A stretch of DNA of 27,293 nucleotides from a virus. The translations under genes were made by a program, and so were the position numbers. The notes under the pieces are model-generated. The model worked only from the letters and a program-made list of their open reading frames with translations, did no database searches and had not been told where the DNA came from. How positions within the stretch are numbered: the first letter of the stretch is position 1; each line of letters starts with the position of its first letter. This document shows, piece after piece, positions 7,180 to 14,712 of the stretch. The DNA is taken from IMG/VR virus record IMGVR_UViG_3300017991_000351, positions 1 through 27,293 of that record; one strand, written 5' to 3'.

Positions 7180-7353
7180 ATGCCCAAGAATACCGCAGGA
7201 TTGACCGGACCCATCGGTGGAACCGCGAAGCGTACCGGTTCCGTCATCGACACTGGCAAGCAAAACAATGACGCCATGGCGTCGCCAGATTCCAAATCGA
7301 GCAACAAAACGCCGAACCTCACCGCCCGCAAGCAGAGCCGCATGGGCGGGTAG
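7180..7353 (+). CDS. Small basic protein of unknown function (57 aa)
   Basis: ATG at 7180 follows AAGGAGGAAAAG, a strong ribosome binding site (AGGAGG at 7167-7172). The 57-residue product starts MPKNTAGLTGPIGGT and ends KQSRMGG. It is rich in Thr, Gly, Ser, Lys and Asn, lacks hydrophobic segments, and is probably disordered. I do not recognise it. It is the first gene after the promoter-like sequence at 7095 and shares the short interval with the next small gene, ending before the terminator at 7606. The gene is supported by its ribosome binding site and exact fit in the gap, rather than by homology. Confidence 0.65.
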   Translation: MPKNTAGLTGPIGGTAKRTGSVIDTGKQNNDAMASPDSKSSNKTPNLTARKQSRMGG

Positions 7354-7368
7354 CAGGGCCATAGACGA

Positions 7369-7566
7369 ATGAGCCGGGGAAATGATAACCGTCTCCGGCA
7401 AGCCTCTGACAAAGTAAGATCGGAGGTCAAGCCGGGCTTCTACGGAGAAGTAGCCGTCCGGTTTAAGGTACAAGACGGTGTGATCCAAAGTGGTCAGGTT
7501 GAAAAATCCACAAGGGCGGACCGCATGGGCCGTACCATGATCGTGGAAAAGACCAAACTGGATTGA
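7369..7566 (+). CDS. Small 65-aa protein, possibly DUF2292/YezD-like
   Basis: ATG at 7369 lies 15 bases after the previous stop; no good ribosome binding site is visible, so translation may be coupled. The middle, GFYGEVAVRFKVQDGVIQ followed by VEKSTR, resembles small DUF2292-type proteins (a GxGxVxIxVxDGxVxxIExxxK pattern). This match is from memory of the pattern and is weak. The start is polar and basic, and the C-terminus ends MGRTMIVEKTKLD. Function unknown. Together with the 57-aa gene it sits between a promoter-like element and a strong terminator, as phage moron genes do. Confidence 0.65.
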   Translation: MSRGNDNRLRQASDKVRSEVKPGFYGEVAVRFKVQDGVIQSGQVEKSTRADRMGRTMIVEKTKLD

Positions 7567-7605
7567 TAATTAGTCGGTATTAGCCGAAGCAAATGTATTG
7601 CGGCG

Positions 7606-7647
7606 AGCCGCTAAGGGGACAACTGCCCCCTTGGCGGCTTTTCTTTT
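7606..7647 (+). terminator. Rho-independent terminator
   Basis: Left arm AGCCGCTAAGGGG (7606-7618) pairs with right arm CCCCTTGGCGGCT (7627-7639), giving 13 pairs including one G-U wobble and an 8-base loop. TTTCTTTT follows at 7640-7647. This is a strong intrinsic terminator. The ribosome binding site of the protease gene starts at the very next base, so late transcription must read through or restart within the hairpin region. Confidence 0.85.
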
Positions 7648-7657
7648 GGAGGTAAGG

Positions 7658-10600
7658 ATGGCGGAACTTGATAAGACCTTTGAATTCGGCTTGACCGTTT
7701 CAAAGGCAAGACGTGATGAGAATGGGCGGATGATCGTGACGGGTTACGCCTCTGACACCCTCAAGGACAGCCACAAGGAAAAGTTTGACGCTCATGCCAT
7801 GAAGGGGATGCTTGACGCCGTTCGGCGCGGAGTGCCCTTGATGACCTCTCACAAAGACTCATTCGGTTTCGGGGAATCCATTGATGGACGTGTCCTCCCG
7901 GTGGAGGAAGGTGATCTTGGCCTTGAGGTAGACTTTTTTCTCAAGGAGGAGTACCCACAATCCAAAGAACTCTTTGATGAGGTGGAAACCGGAGACTGCA
8001 AAAAGCAACTCTCCGTTGGCGGCAAGCTCCGAATGGAGAATCCCCGTTGTGCCTTCATGCTCCGGGACGGAACCAAGGTGCTCCATGATTTCGAGCTTGA
8101 CCACTTTTGCACCACCCGTCCCAAGAAGGCGGCAAACAACCGGACCCATTTTAAGACGGCCATCTTCAAGTCCTTGGAGGATAGTGGGATGACTGAGGAG
8201 GTCTGGAAATCGGTGGAGATTGATGACGCCGAAGCGGCCACTATCGCAAGGGAGAACGGGGACATCGAAAAGTTTTTCATGATGATGCCCGGCTCCATGG
8301 AAGGCCGTCCCCGCCAAGACGTGGATCGGGATGATGATATCCTGGAGGGCAAGGACCGCTCCTTTGATGACCTCCCCTCCTTCAAGGATATGAGTGACCA
8401 CGGCTTCAACTCCTACCAAGTTCCCCTCTATTGGGAAGGACATCCGGTGGTGACGGCGCTCCGTGACGTGAAGCAGGGGCGGAACAAGGTGGTCAAGCAA
8501 CTCGGGCGCTATCCCCTAGAGGACGTGTCCGAGATGATGAAGCGTTCCGGGGTCAAGAATCCTGGGGCTGTTGCCGATGAGGGAGGCAAGGTTGGACTCT
8601 TTGCCGCTTACACCGGAGCGGAGAATCTCGATGACCGGGCCGTGGGCAAAGACCCCACCGGGACCAGAGCCGTCCGCTACTACCGGGTGTTCCCCTCTCA
8701 GGTCAACAATGAGGGAGACTCGGAGTTTGATGACATCGGAAGGCTCCAGGGAGGCGGGTTCCTTTTCTCCAAGGAAGGACGGATGCTACCCGGAGAGGAG
8801 GGCTACTCCCCGTTTTGGAGAGTTCCCACCATGACGGAAGCTCAGTTGCTCATCCCGGACTCCGTGGCCAAGCTGGCGGAGACATCCAAGAACATAGAGG
8901 TGGACGCGGAGGTGGAAAAGAGCATCGAGTTGAAGCGTATCTCCTTGATGCCTCTCGGACTCCGCAAAATCAAGATTCGGACCAAACCGACTGACAACCA
9001 CTCCCATGAACTGAGGATTTTCCTCAACTCCGGGAGCAAGGTGGTGGATGGGTACACGGTGGATGGCGGGAGCGAGTTCGGCCACGGACGGCGGGCACAG
9101 TCTCCTCAGCCAGTGCAAGGTGACACGGAGACGTTCCGGTTGCGGCACGATCACGTTCACACAATCGTAAGGCAGGGAGGCAAGATGGTCCTCAGTGAGG
9201 CTCTTGGCCACACCCATGCTTTTGAATTGCCCGAGATGGCAAAGGAGGTAGGGGATATGGCGTTCAAGGAAAGCGTAAGGCAAAGGGCCGTGGCTGATGG
9301 AGGCTATTTTGCCGTTGGAGAGAAGGGATCCGGAGCGGAGGTTTATGAGGAGGCTCCCAAGACCTCTGATCTCACGCAGACCGGTCAGAGTTCATACGCC
9401 CTTCTCTTGACCCACGACGGCGGACAGCACGTTCGCCAACTCGGCAAGATCTCCAAGATGGAAGCCCACCGGGCGGCGGTTGGAGCGGCCCGTCCCGGAG
9501 CCGGAAAAATCATGGTGGGCCGATCCGTTGGCCGGTTGGGGAAGCGCAACCTCTACCGGGCCTTGACCGAATTCCAGGACGGTAGCGCGGAAGCCGATAA
9601 GGTGGTGGCCTACAAGGGCTATCCGCTGGCGGACACCCGTGCGTGGAGCTTCTCCTCCGGGGAAGGCAAGGCCATCCTGGAGAATTTTGGCGGAGAGGAA
9701 TCGGACCGGGCGTGGAAGGCATACGAAAACGCCCACGGTTGGGTCAATCCCGAAGCCGGAGACAACAACCCTCCCCGTGTCAGGGAAGCCTACTCCCTTC
9801 CCCATCACAAGTTGGCGGACGGGGAGATGAAAACCTTTCCCGGCGGAGTGATCGCGGCCACGGCGGCAATCAACGGGGCAAGGGGCGGAGTTACCAAAAT
9901 CCCTCCGGGAGAGCGGAGAGGGGTCTACAACCATTTGGCGCGGCACTATCGCCAGATGAACATGACTCCTCCCCCGTTCCGTGGGGTTAAGGAGGAAGGC
10001 AAGGAAATTCCGGTAGGATTCGTGGATGAAGCATACGTCACGGAGATGACCGAATTCCACAAAGAGCAGGGAGTGGACGTGAGTTGGCTCCTTGAGTATT
10101 TCAAAGACGAACCAAAAAAGGATGAGGAGGTAAACAAGATGGGCGGAGAACAAGAGGAAAAGAAAACGGAGACCTCTACTCCGGAGGAAGCGGAGACCAA
10201 ACCGGCGGATGCCCCCACGGACGGCAAAGAGGATGCCCCCAAAGAGGAGACCGCCAAGCCGGACGGCAAGGAGGAGGCCAGTGGTATCGCTGCCCGTCTT
10301 GGAAAAGCCGTCCTTGAAGGACTCGGCCTGAAGAAACCGGCCAACCCCAAGGTGGAGCGCACGGTATCGCTCATCGAATCAGCCAAGGAGACCTTGGCCG
10401 GCGTCGATTTGAGCGGAGACGATGCGGCCCCCTTGATCGGCCAGTTCGCGGCCCTCACTGAGACAGTGAAAGCCGCCGTGGAAGCCGGGAAAATCGACCT
10501 CGATGAGTTGCCGTCCAAGGACGCCAAGATCATCGAAGCGTTCCTCAGCGCCGGGACTCTCCCCAAAGTGGAGACCCCTTCGGAGGAGGAAAAAGAGGAA

Positions 10601-11065
10601 GCCCCCAAGGTGGAAACTCCCCCGGTGGAAGCTCCCAAGGAGGAAGGAGTGGACTATGACAAGCTGGCCGACGCGCTTGGCAAAAAGTTCAAACTCGTTC
10701 CCAAGGATGAAGCTCCCGAGGAGGAGGCCCCCAAAGAGGAAGGCGGAGAAGATCCTCCGGCTGACCCTCCCGCCGATGACGCTCCCACCGATGGTGGAGA
10801 CGCTCCGGAGGAAAAAGGGGACAAAGAGAAATCAGACGACCCGGAAGGCACGGTGGAGAAGGACAGTGACAAGCTGGACCAGATCCTTTCCACGCTCCAG
10901 GGCCTTGAGGGCCGTGTGGAGAAGGTGGAGAACGTCTCCGGAGTATCCAAGTCTCTTGGAGGTCAGGAGACCGAAACCACGCGCAAGAAGGGCATCTTCT
11001 CCGGCGTGATCCCTCACGTGGACAAGGCCCGTGCCATCGCGGCGTCCAAGAAAACCCAGGGCTAA
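7658..11065 (+). CDS. Prohead protease fused to a scaffold-like C-terminal region
   Basis: ATG at 7658 has GGAGGT at 7648-7653; an upstream in-frame TTG at 7598 would place the terminator inside the gene and is rejected. The 1135-aa product starts with an HK97-type (S78) maturation protease: RMIVTGYAS, TSHKD with His65, QLSVGGK with Ser119, and FELDHFCTTRP near 145-155. The middle contains three His-rich patches (DNHSH, HDHVH, GHTH, roughly residues 446-522). A segment near 711-776 (YSLPHH, INGARGG, YNHLARHYRQM) recalls a domain often found in phage protease or scaffold fusions. From residue 828 the protein is acidic and Glu/Pro/Lys-rich with a coiled coil (about 1073-1094), as in scaffolds. 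Assembly needs the scaffold; the protease then cleaves it and the capsid protein. Unusually long for the family. Confidence 0.88.
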   Translation: MAELDKTFEFGLTVSKARRDENGRMIVTGYASDTLKDSHKEKFDAHAMKGMLDAVRRGVPLMTSHKDSFGFGESIDGRVLPVEEGDLGLEVDFFLKEEYPQSKELFDEVETGDCKKQLSVGGKLRMENPRCAFMLRDGTKVLHDFELDHFCTTRPKKAANNRTHFKTAIFKSLEDSGMTEEVWKSVEIDDAEAATIARENGDIEKFFMMMPGSMEGRPRQDVDRDDDILEGKDRSFDDLPSFKDMSDHGFNSYQVPLYWEGHPVVTALRDVKQGRNKVVKQLGRYPLEDVSEMMKRSGVKNPGAVADEGGKVGLFAAYTGAENLDDRAVGKDPTGTRAVRYYRVFPSQVNNEGDSEFDDIGRLQGGGFLFSKEGRMLPGEEGYSPFWRVPTMTEAQLLIPDSVAKLAETSKNIEVDAEVEKSIELKRISLMPLGLRKIKIRTKPTDNHSHELRIFLNSGSKVVDGYTVDGGSEFGHGRRAQSPQPVQGDTETFRLRHDHVHTIVRQGGKMVLSEALGHTHAFELPEMAKEVGDMAFKESVRQRAVADGGYFAVGEKGSGAEVYEEAPKTSDLTQTGQSSYALLLTHDGGQHVRQLGKISKMEAHRAAVGAARPGAGKIMVGRSVGRLGKRNLYRALTEFQDGSAEADKVVAYKGYPLADTRAWSFSSGEGKAILENFGGEESDRAWKAYENAHGWVNPEAGDNNPPRVREAYSLPHHKLADGEMKTFPGGVIAATAAINGARGGVTKIPPGERRGVYNHLARHYRQMNMTPPPFRGVKEEGKEIPVGFVDEAYVTEMTEFHKEQGVDVSWLLEYFKDEPKKDEEVNKMGGEQEEKKTETSTPEEAETKPADAPTDGKEDAPKEETAKPDGKEEASGIAARLGKAVLEGLGLKKPANPKVERTVSLIESAKETLAGVDLSGDDAAPLIGQFAALTETVKAAVEAGKIDLDELPSKDAKIIEAFLSAGTLPKVETPSEEEKEEAPKVETPPVEAPKEEGVDYDKLADALGKKFKLVPKDEAPEEEAPKEEGGEDPPADPPADDAPTDGGDAPEEKGDKEKSDDPEGTVEKDSDKLDQILSTLQGLEGRVEKVENVSGVSKSLGGQETETTRKKGIFSGVIPHVDKARAIAASKKTQG
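10139..11065 (+). CDS. Probable separate scaffolding protein from an internal in-frame start
   Basis: ATG at 10139 is in frame with the protease gene and preceded by AGGAGGT at 10125-10131 with a 7-base spacer. It falls at the change from globular sequence to an acidic, Pro-rich tail. Initiation here would give a 308-aa protein starting MGGEQEEKKTETS and ending with the coiled coil LDQILSTLQGLEGRVEKV and a basic end. This mirrors lambda, where scaffold Nu3 is made from an internal start in protease gene C. The ribosome site is part of Asp-Glu-Glu-Val codons, so coincidence is possible. Confidence 0.5.
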   Translation: MGGEQEEKKTETSTPEEAETKPADAPTDGKEDAPKEETAKPDGKEEASGIAARLGKAVLEGLGLKKPANPKVERTVSLIESAKETLAGVDLSGDDAAPLIGQFAALTETVKAAVEAGKIDLDELPSKDAKIIEAFLSAGTLPKVETPSEEEKEEAPKVETPPVEAPKEEGVDYDKLADALGKKFKLVPKDEAPEEEAPKEEGGEDPPADPPADDAPTDGGDAPEEKGDKEKSDDPEGTVEKDSDKLDQILSTLQGLEGRVEKVENVSGVSKSLGGQETETTRKKGIFSGVIPHVDKARAIAASKKTQG

Positions 11066-11102
11066 ACTAGCCCCTTAACGAATTTTTCAGGAGGTAAGGA
11101 AA

Positions 11103-12410
11103 ATGAGCGGAGCGAATGAAGCGTTGATTGAAAAAACCCTTGAGAGTGGGGACTTTTTTGCCGGTGGGCAGATCAATCCCACTCAACAGGCGGAATTTGT
11201 CCGTCTGGTCAAGGACTTCTCGGTAATGTTGAGCATGGTCCGGTTCGTGGACATGCCCACCAAGCGTTACCTCATCGACAAGATCCATCTCGGTGAACCC
11301 ATCACCCGTGGCATTGCGGAGAACACCAATGCCATGACCAATCTGGCGCAGCCCAAAATGAACCAGATTGAGTTGACCACCGAAAAAATCAAAACGGCCT
11401 ACGCCATCACCACGGAGGCTCTCCAGGTCGCCCTCACCCAGGAGGACTTGGAGGACACGGTGCTGGAACTGGTGACCAAACGGTACTCCACCGACGTGGA
11501 AATCTTGGCCATCAGCGGCGACGACTCCATCACGGCCACCGATCCCATGTCCGAACTCCGCAAGGTGCTGGACGGTTGGGACAAACTCACCGACGACGCC
11601 CAAATCGTGGACGCCGGTGCGGCCACCATCTCCAAGAGCATCTTCACGGACATGCTCCGCAAGATGCCCCAACAGTTCCTCCAGGATCCGGACCTCCGGT
11701 GGCTCGTTTCCCGGATGACCAACATTGACTGGATGGACACCATCGCGGACCGCGAAACCGCCTTGGGTGACGCCGCCTACCGTGGCGACGCTCCCCCGGT
11801 GCTAGGAGTCCCGGCGTCCATCATCCCGCTGATCCCGGCGGACATGCCCGTGGCGGCTGGCGCGGTGGCCACTCCGGCCATCGTGGTCGGGGTACAGTAC
11901 GGTCCTTTCGAGATCCGTACCGGCGTCAATGACCTCATCGACATCGACGTGGACAACGCCGGAGCCTACGAGATGGCCCTTCCGGAAGGCGTATGGGAGG
12001 CCATTCGTATCGCGGCCTTCATCAACGCCGACGCCACCTTCATCGCCAACGGTCTCGTGGCCTCAGACGATGACGGGAGGCTCAGGTTGACCTCCTCCAC
12101 CACCGGTGCCGCGTCCGAGATCGACATTCAGGCCCCGTCCACCCCGGCACAGGCGGCTTACGCCACCTTGGGCCTCACCATCGCCGTCGTCACCGGAGCG
12201 GCGTCCGGAGCAGGGACCGTGTTGGAGGGCACTTTCATGTGGCTCGCCAACCCCATGAACTTCATCTTCGGAATGCTGGACCAGACCCGCGTGTTCAGCG
12301 AGTTCAACAAGGACTACGACCGCGTAGAGGTGGTCATGTACAATGAGGTGGCCGTCCAGATCGAGAATCTGGAGTCCATCGTCAAGGCCATCAACATCAA
12401 GCGCAAATAG
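11103..12410 (+). CDS. Major capsid protein (HK97 fold) with an inserted domain
   Basis: Main shell protein, 435 aa, right after the protease/scaffold gene with AGGAGGT upstream. The N-terminal part (residues about 30-110, including ITRGIAENTNA and KIKTAYAITTEAL) and the helix-rich centre (WLVSRMTNIDWMDTI near 200-214) match the usual capsid pattern of E-loop, spine helix and P-domain. The C-terminus (MNFIFGMLDQTRVFSEFNKD to the end) is the typical closing P-domain strand and A-domain. Between them, residues about 265-375 (GPFEIRTGVNDLIDIDV, GRLRLTSSTTGAASEI) look like a separate beta-rich surface domain similar to flagellin-hook-IN-type repeats. No clear N-terminal scaffold segment is seen. 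A palindrome follows the stop at 12415. Confidence 0.9.
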   Translation: MSGANEALIEKTLESGDFFAGGQINPTQQAEFVRLVKDFSVMLSMVRFVDMPTKRYLIDKIHLGEPITRGIAENTNAMTNLAQPKMNQIELTTEKIKTAYAITTEALQVALTQEDLEDTVLELVTKRYSTDVEILAISGDDSITATDPMSELRKVLDGWDKLTDDAQIVDAGAATISKSIFTDMLRKMPQQFLQDPDLRWLVSRMTNIDWMDTIADRETALGDAAYRGDAPPVLGVPASIIPLIPADMPVAAGAVATPAIVVGVQYGPFEIRTGVNDLIDIDVDNAGAYEMALPEGVWEAIRIAAFINADATFIANGLVASDDDGRLRLTSSTTGAASEIDIQAPSTPAQAAYATLGLTIAVVTGAASGAGTVLEGTFMWLANPMNFIFGMLDQTRVFSEFNKDYDRVEVVMYNEVAVQIENLESIVKAINIKRK

Positions 12411-12414
12411 TCCG

Positions 12415-12430
12415 TTGCACACGTGTGCAA
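12415..12430. promoter_or_regulatory. Palindromic site after the capsid gene
   Basis: TTGCACACGTGTGCAA is a perfect 16-base palindrome, identical over 16 bases to the fourth site before terminase (1033-1048). It starts five bases after the capsid stop and ends ten bases before the AGGAGGTG of the next gene. The gap is 39 bases, so there is little room for a separate promoter. It has no loop and no T-run and so is not a terminator. Confidence 0.7.
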
Positions 12431-12449
12431 TGAACTGAGGAGGTGAATT

Positions 12450-12953
12450 ATGGGCAAGGCTCACAGATTTGATTTGGTCATGGACCAAACAAAGTTCGTG
12501 AGAGGTTGTCCTTCCGGTAGGCGGTACTACTTCCAGGCGGGGACACCCCTGGAGGTGGCGGATGCGGACGTGGATTACTTCACGAAACAACCTGAGTTTT
12601 TCGTGGAGGTGGATGCTAAGAATCTCCCGGTCAAGCCGGATACTACCGAGGAGGGGGTTTCCCCGGCCCCCTCCTCACCCCCTATCACGTCCAAAACCGT
12701 GACGGCGGGTAGGGTAAAGGGACAGCCTAAAAAGAAACCGGCCAAGAAGGAAGCTGCTCCGGAGCCTGAAGGGTACGACCTTGACGCTCTGGACGCGGAC
12801 ACCATCATTGAAAATGACATCCTGGCCAAGAAGAAAAAAGGTCCGTGGACGTGTACCGTTTGCGGTAAGAAGGGGATTAAAACCTCCTCTGGCCTCCGCT
12901 CTCACGTCGGGTCCGCCAAGTGCGTGATCACGGCGCGGGAGAAGCAGGGGTAG
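12450..12953 (+). CDS. Unknown 167-aa protein with a C-terminal C2HC zinc finger
   Basis: ATG at 12450 follows GAGGAGGTGAATT. Residues 1-55 form a small compact part (GRRYYFQAGTPLEVADADVD) seen in short proteins near phage capsid genes. Residues 56-130 are a Pro/Lys/Ala linker. Residues 133-158, WTCTVCGKKG through SHVGSAKC, have Cys135, Cys138, His152 and Cys158, the ligand set of a C2HC finger. I do not know the function. Position between capsid and adaptor suggests a head or neck component, with the finger perhaps touching DNA; both are inferences. Confidence 0.8.
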   Translation: MGKAHRFDLVMDQTKFVRGCPSGRRYYFQAGTPLEVADADVDYFTKQPEFFVEVDAKNLPVKPDTTEEGVSPAPSSPPITSKTVTAGRVKGQPKKKPAKKEAAPEPEGYDLDALDADTIIENDILAKKKKGPWTCTVCGKKGIKTSSGLRSHVGSAKCVITAREKQG

Positions 12954-12956
12954 ACC

Positions 12957-13916
12957 TTGAGCAAGTACATCACATTGACCCGGCTTCGGGACGTGCTCGG
13001 TATCACCGTGGCGCAACTCTCGGATGCCGGGGCTTTGGATTTAATATCTAAGGTGTCGGCCTCCTTGGATCGTCTCACGGGGCAATTTTTCTCCCCCATG
13101 CTGGAGGTGCATCTTGCCTCTGGAGACGGTTCAAGGCTGGCCAGTCACCGGGATCTTGTCCCCATCCTGGAGGTAACGGGTCTCAGTGTGGACGTGAACG
13201 CCAATAGGACCAATTATTTCAGTGCGGCGGATAGGGTGTTTGGAAGGAACCTGAATGCCCAAAATCAGTACGATTTGACCCGGTTTGAAATTTCTTCCGA
13301 TCTCAACTACCGGCTCCTCTCCCTCCTCCGGGGGGACTTTCCCATTGGGGTAAACAACATCCTGATGACGGGAGCTTTTGGGTACTTGGAGAATCGGAAG
13401 GTATTTGAGACCACGTTGAAAACGGAGTTGGCGGCAGCGGCTACCACCATCGAGCTTGACGCGGTGAACAACGCCACGGGATGGATCGACGTTGGTGATT
13501 TCGTGGTCATTGAGGTTCAGGCGGCTACTCCTGGAGTTCCAGCTTTGATCTACGTGGATATCGTGAAGGACATTGCCGGAACTGATCTCACCGTTGATGC
13601 CGTGCAATCTCAGGCCGGACTCCCCATAGCCGCCGGAGCGACTGTGAGGTGCTTCGGGAAATTCCCGGTGGCGTTGGTGGAGGTCATGGACGCTCTCATA
13701 CTGAGGGCATGGGATGATGACCCACGTAACTCAAGCGGGAGTGGTGGTACGGATGACCGGATCACCTCTGAGCGTGTGGACAATTATAGCTATCAGTTGG
13801 AATCAAAGTCCGTGGTGGCCAGCCGGGCCAGTGGCTTCGGCCTCATCACGGGGAGCGTGAGGCTGGACAAGGTGCTCCAGGGCTATTGTCGGCCTCAGTA
13901 CGTGGGGTTTGTGTGA
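12957..13916 (+). CDS. Head-tail adaptor (connector) protein with an inserted beta domain
   Basis: The first usable start is TTG at 12957, with CAGGGG at 12945-12950 as ribosome site. The 319-aa protein begins ITLTRLRDVLGIT and contains ISKVSASLDRLTGQFF (residues 30-45). It ends with a helix, VALVEVMDALILRAWDDD, matching the helical core of HK97 gp6/SPP1 gp15-type adaptors that bind under the portal. It is longer than typical adaptors because residues about 153-235 form an extra beta-rich module (TTIELDAVNN, WIDVGDFVVIE, GATVRCFGK). A similar module occurs twice in the tail sheath here. The stop overlaps the next start as TGATG. Confidence 0.75.
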   Translation: MSKYITLTRLRDVLGITVAQLSDAGALDLISKVSASLDRLTGQFFSPMLEVHLASGDGSRLASHRDLVPILEVTGLSVDVNANRTNYFSAADRVFGRNLNAQNQYDLTRFEISSDLNYRLLSLLRGDFPIGVNNILMTGAFGYLENRKVFETTLKTELAAAATTIELDAVNNATGWIDVGDFVVIEVQAATPGVPALIYVDIVKDIAGTDLTVDAVQSQAGLPIAAGATVRCFGKFPVALVEVMDALILRAWDDDPRNSSGSGGTDDRITSERVDNYSYQLESKSVVASRASGFGLITGSVRLDKVLQGYCRPQYVGFV

Positions 13917-14383
13917 TGGCGCGGAGACCAATTAGATGGAATCCAATGCCAATCAAGATCAAAGTCCTCACGCCAATCGGTGGGACACCAGCCGCCGTTG
14001 GCAACACGGTGCTGGATGAAGATTTTGATGAGGTCATTGCCGGGGTGGACATCCCCTTTGCAAGTGACCTCCTGGAACTCCAAGCTCAGGTGGCGTACAA
14101 GAAGCATGATCGGAGAGAATCAGTCATAGGTGGAGACCTGGACCCCGGAGACGGGCACATTTGCTTCACCCTAGAGTATTTGGAAAGTGTGGGACTCAGC
14201 CCTTTGGTGGCTGGACCTAAAATTAAAAAGGGAGATCGAATCGTGGAGATCGCCAGCATAGAGACGGACTACCGGATCATCGAGCTACGACCTCAAGGCC
14301 ATATCCGGACCACGGCTCAGGTTCCGATGCTCTACTTGGCATTTTTCGAGTTCCCGGCTGATCAAAGAGCAAGGGTGGTGTAA
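13916..14383 (+). CDS. Probable head-closure / neck protein
   Basis: A 155-aa protein whose ATG overlaps the adaptor stop (TGATG). After a basic start (MARRPIRWNPMPIKIKV) it is mainly beta-strand: DGHICFTLEYLE, KKGDRIVEIASI, DYRIIELRPQGHI, MLYLAFFEF. Small beta-barrel head-closure proteins follow adaptors in many tailed phages, and the strand pattern GDRIVEIAS...YRIIELRPQGH fits such a barrel. The family assignment rests on position and general strand pattern, not on a recognised motif. Confidence 0.6.
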   Translation: MARRPIRWNPMPIKIKVLTPIGGTPAAVGNTVLDEDFDEVIAGVDIPFASDLLELQAQVAYKKHDRRESVIGGDLDPGDGHICFTLEYLESVGLSPLVAGPKIKKGDRIVEIASIETDYRIIELRPQGHIRTTAQVPMLYLAFFEFPADQRARVV

Positions 14384-14384
14384 T

Positions 14385-14702
14385 ATGGGTATGCAGAGAC
14401 AGCACGTGCCCGCCGGAGAGGACTTCGGTGACGCTAATAATCCGGGTATTTTTAATGTGGGCGGATCCTCGGACATGGTTGTCAAGAGGTTCTCTCTTGT
14501 CATGGGCAGTGAGTCTAAAGACGTAACCGTGACGGTGGTGAATGAGCACGGCCAAGAGTTCGGGAAGCTCTACGAGAAGCTGGCCATGACCAATCAAAAT
14601 GTGGACTTGGTAGGGATCATCCCTTTGGGTCCGGGAGAGTCCATCAAGGTGGTGACGGCATCGGCCACCGCTGAGATGTTTGCCACGGCGCTTTACGATT
14701 AA
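14385..14702 (+). CDS. Small beta-rich structural protein (105 aa)
   Basis: ATG at 14385 directly follows the previous stop (TAATATG), with a weak AGGGTGGTG upstream; a second in-frame ATG at 14391 is possible. After a short polar start the protein is beta-rich: MVVKRFSLVMGSESKDV, then GIIPLGPGESIKVVTAS and a final FATALYD. The PxGPGESIKV pattern occurs in small virion surface proteins of phages. I do not recognise a specific family. It sits between a neck protein and the fibre gene, so a head or fibre attachment role is possible. Confidence 0.65.
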   Translation: MGMQRQHVPAGEDFGDANNPGIFNVGGSSDMVVKRFSLVMGSESKDVTVTVVNEHGQEFGKLYEKLAMTNQNVDLVGIIPLGPGESIKVVTASATAEMFATALYD

Positions 14703-14712
14703 GGAGCGTACC

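Noticed and set aside
7598-7657. Upstream extension of the protease gene from TTG at 7598
   Set aside because: The extension would encode the terminator hairpin and has no ribosome binding site, whereas ATG at 7658 has GGAGGT at proper spacing and gives a normal protease N-terminus.
12415-12430. The palindrome as a transcription terminator
   Set aside because: A gapless 16-base palindrome leaves no proper loop and no T-run follows; the same sequence recurs at distant sites, fitting protein binding better.
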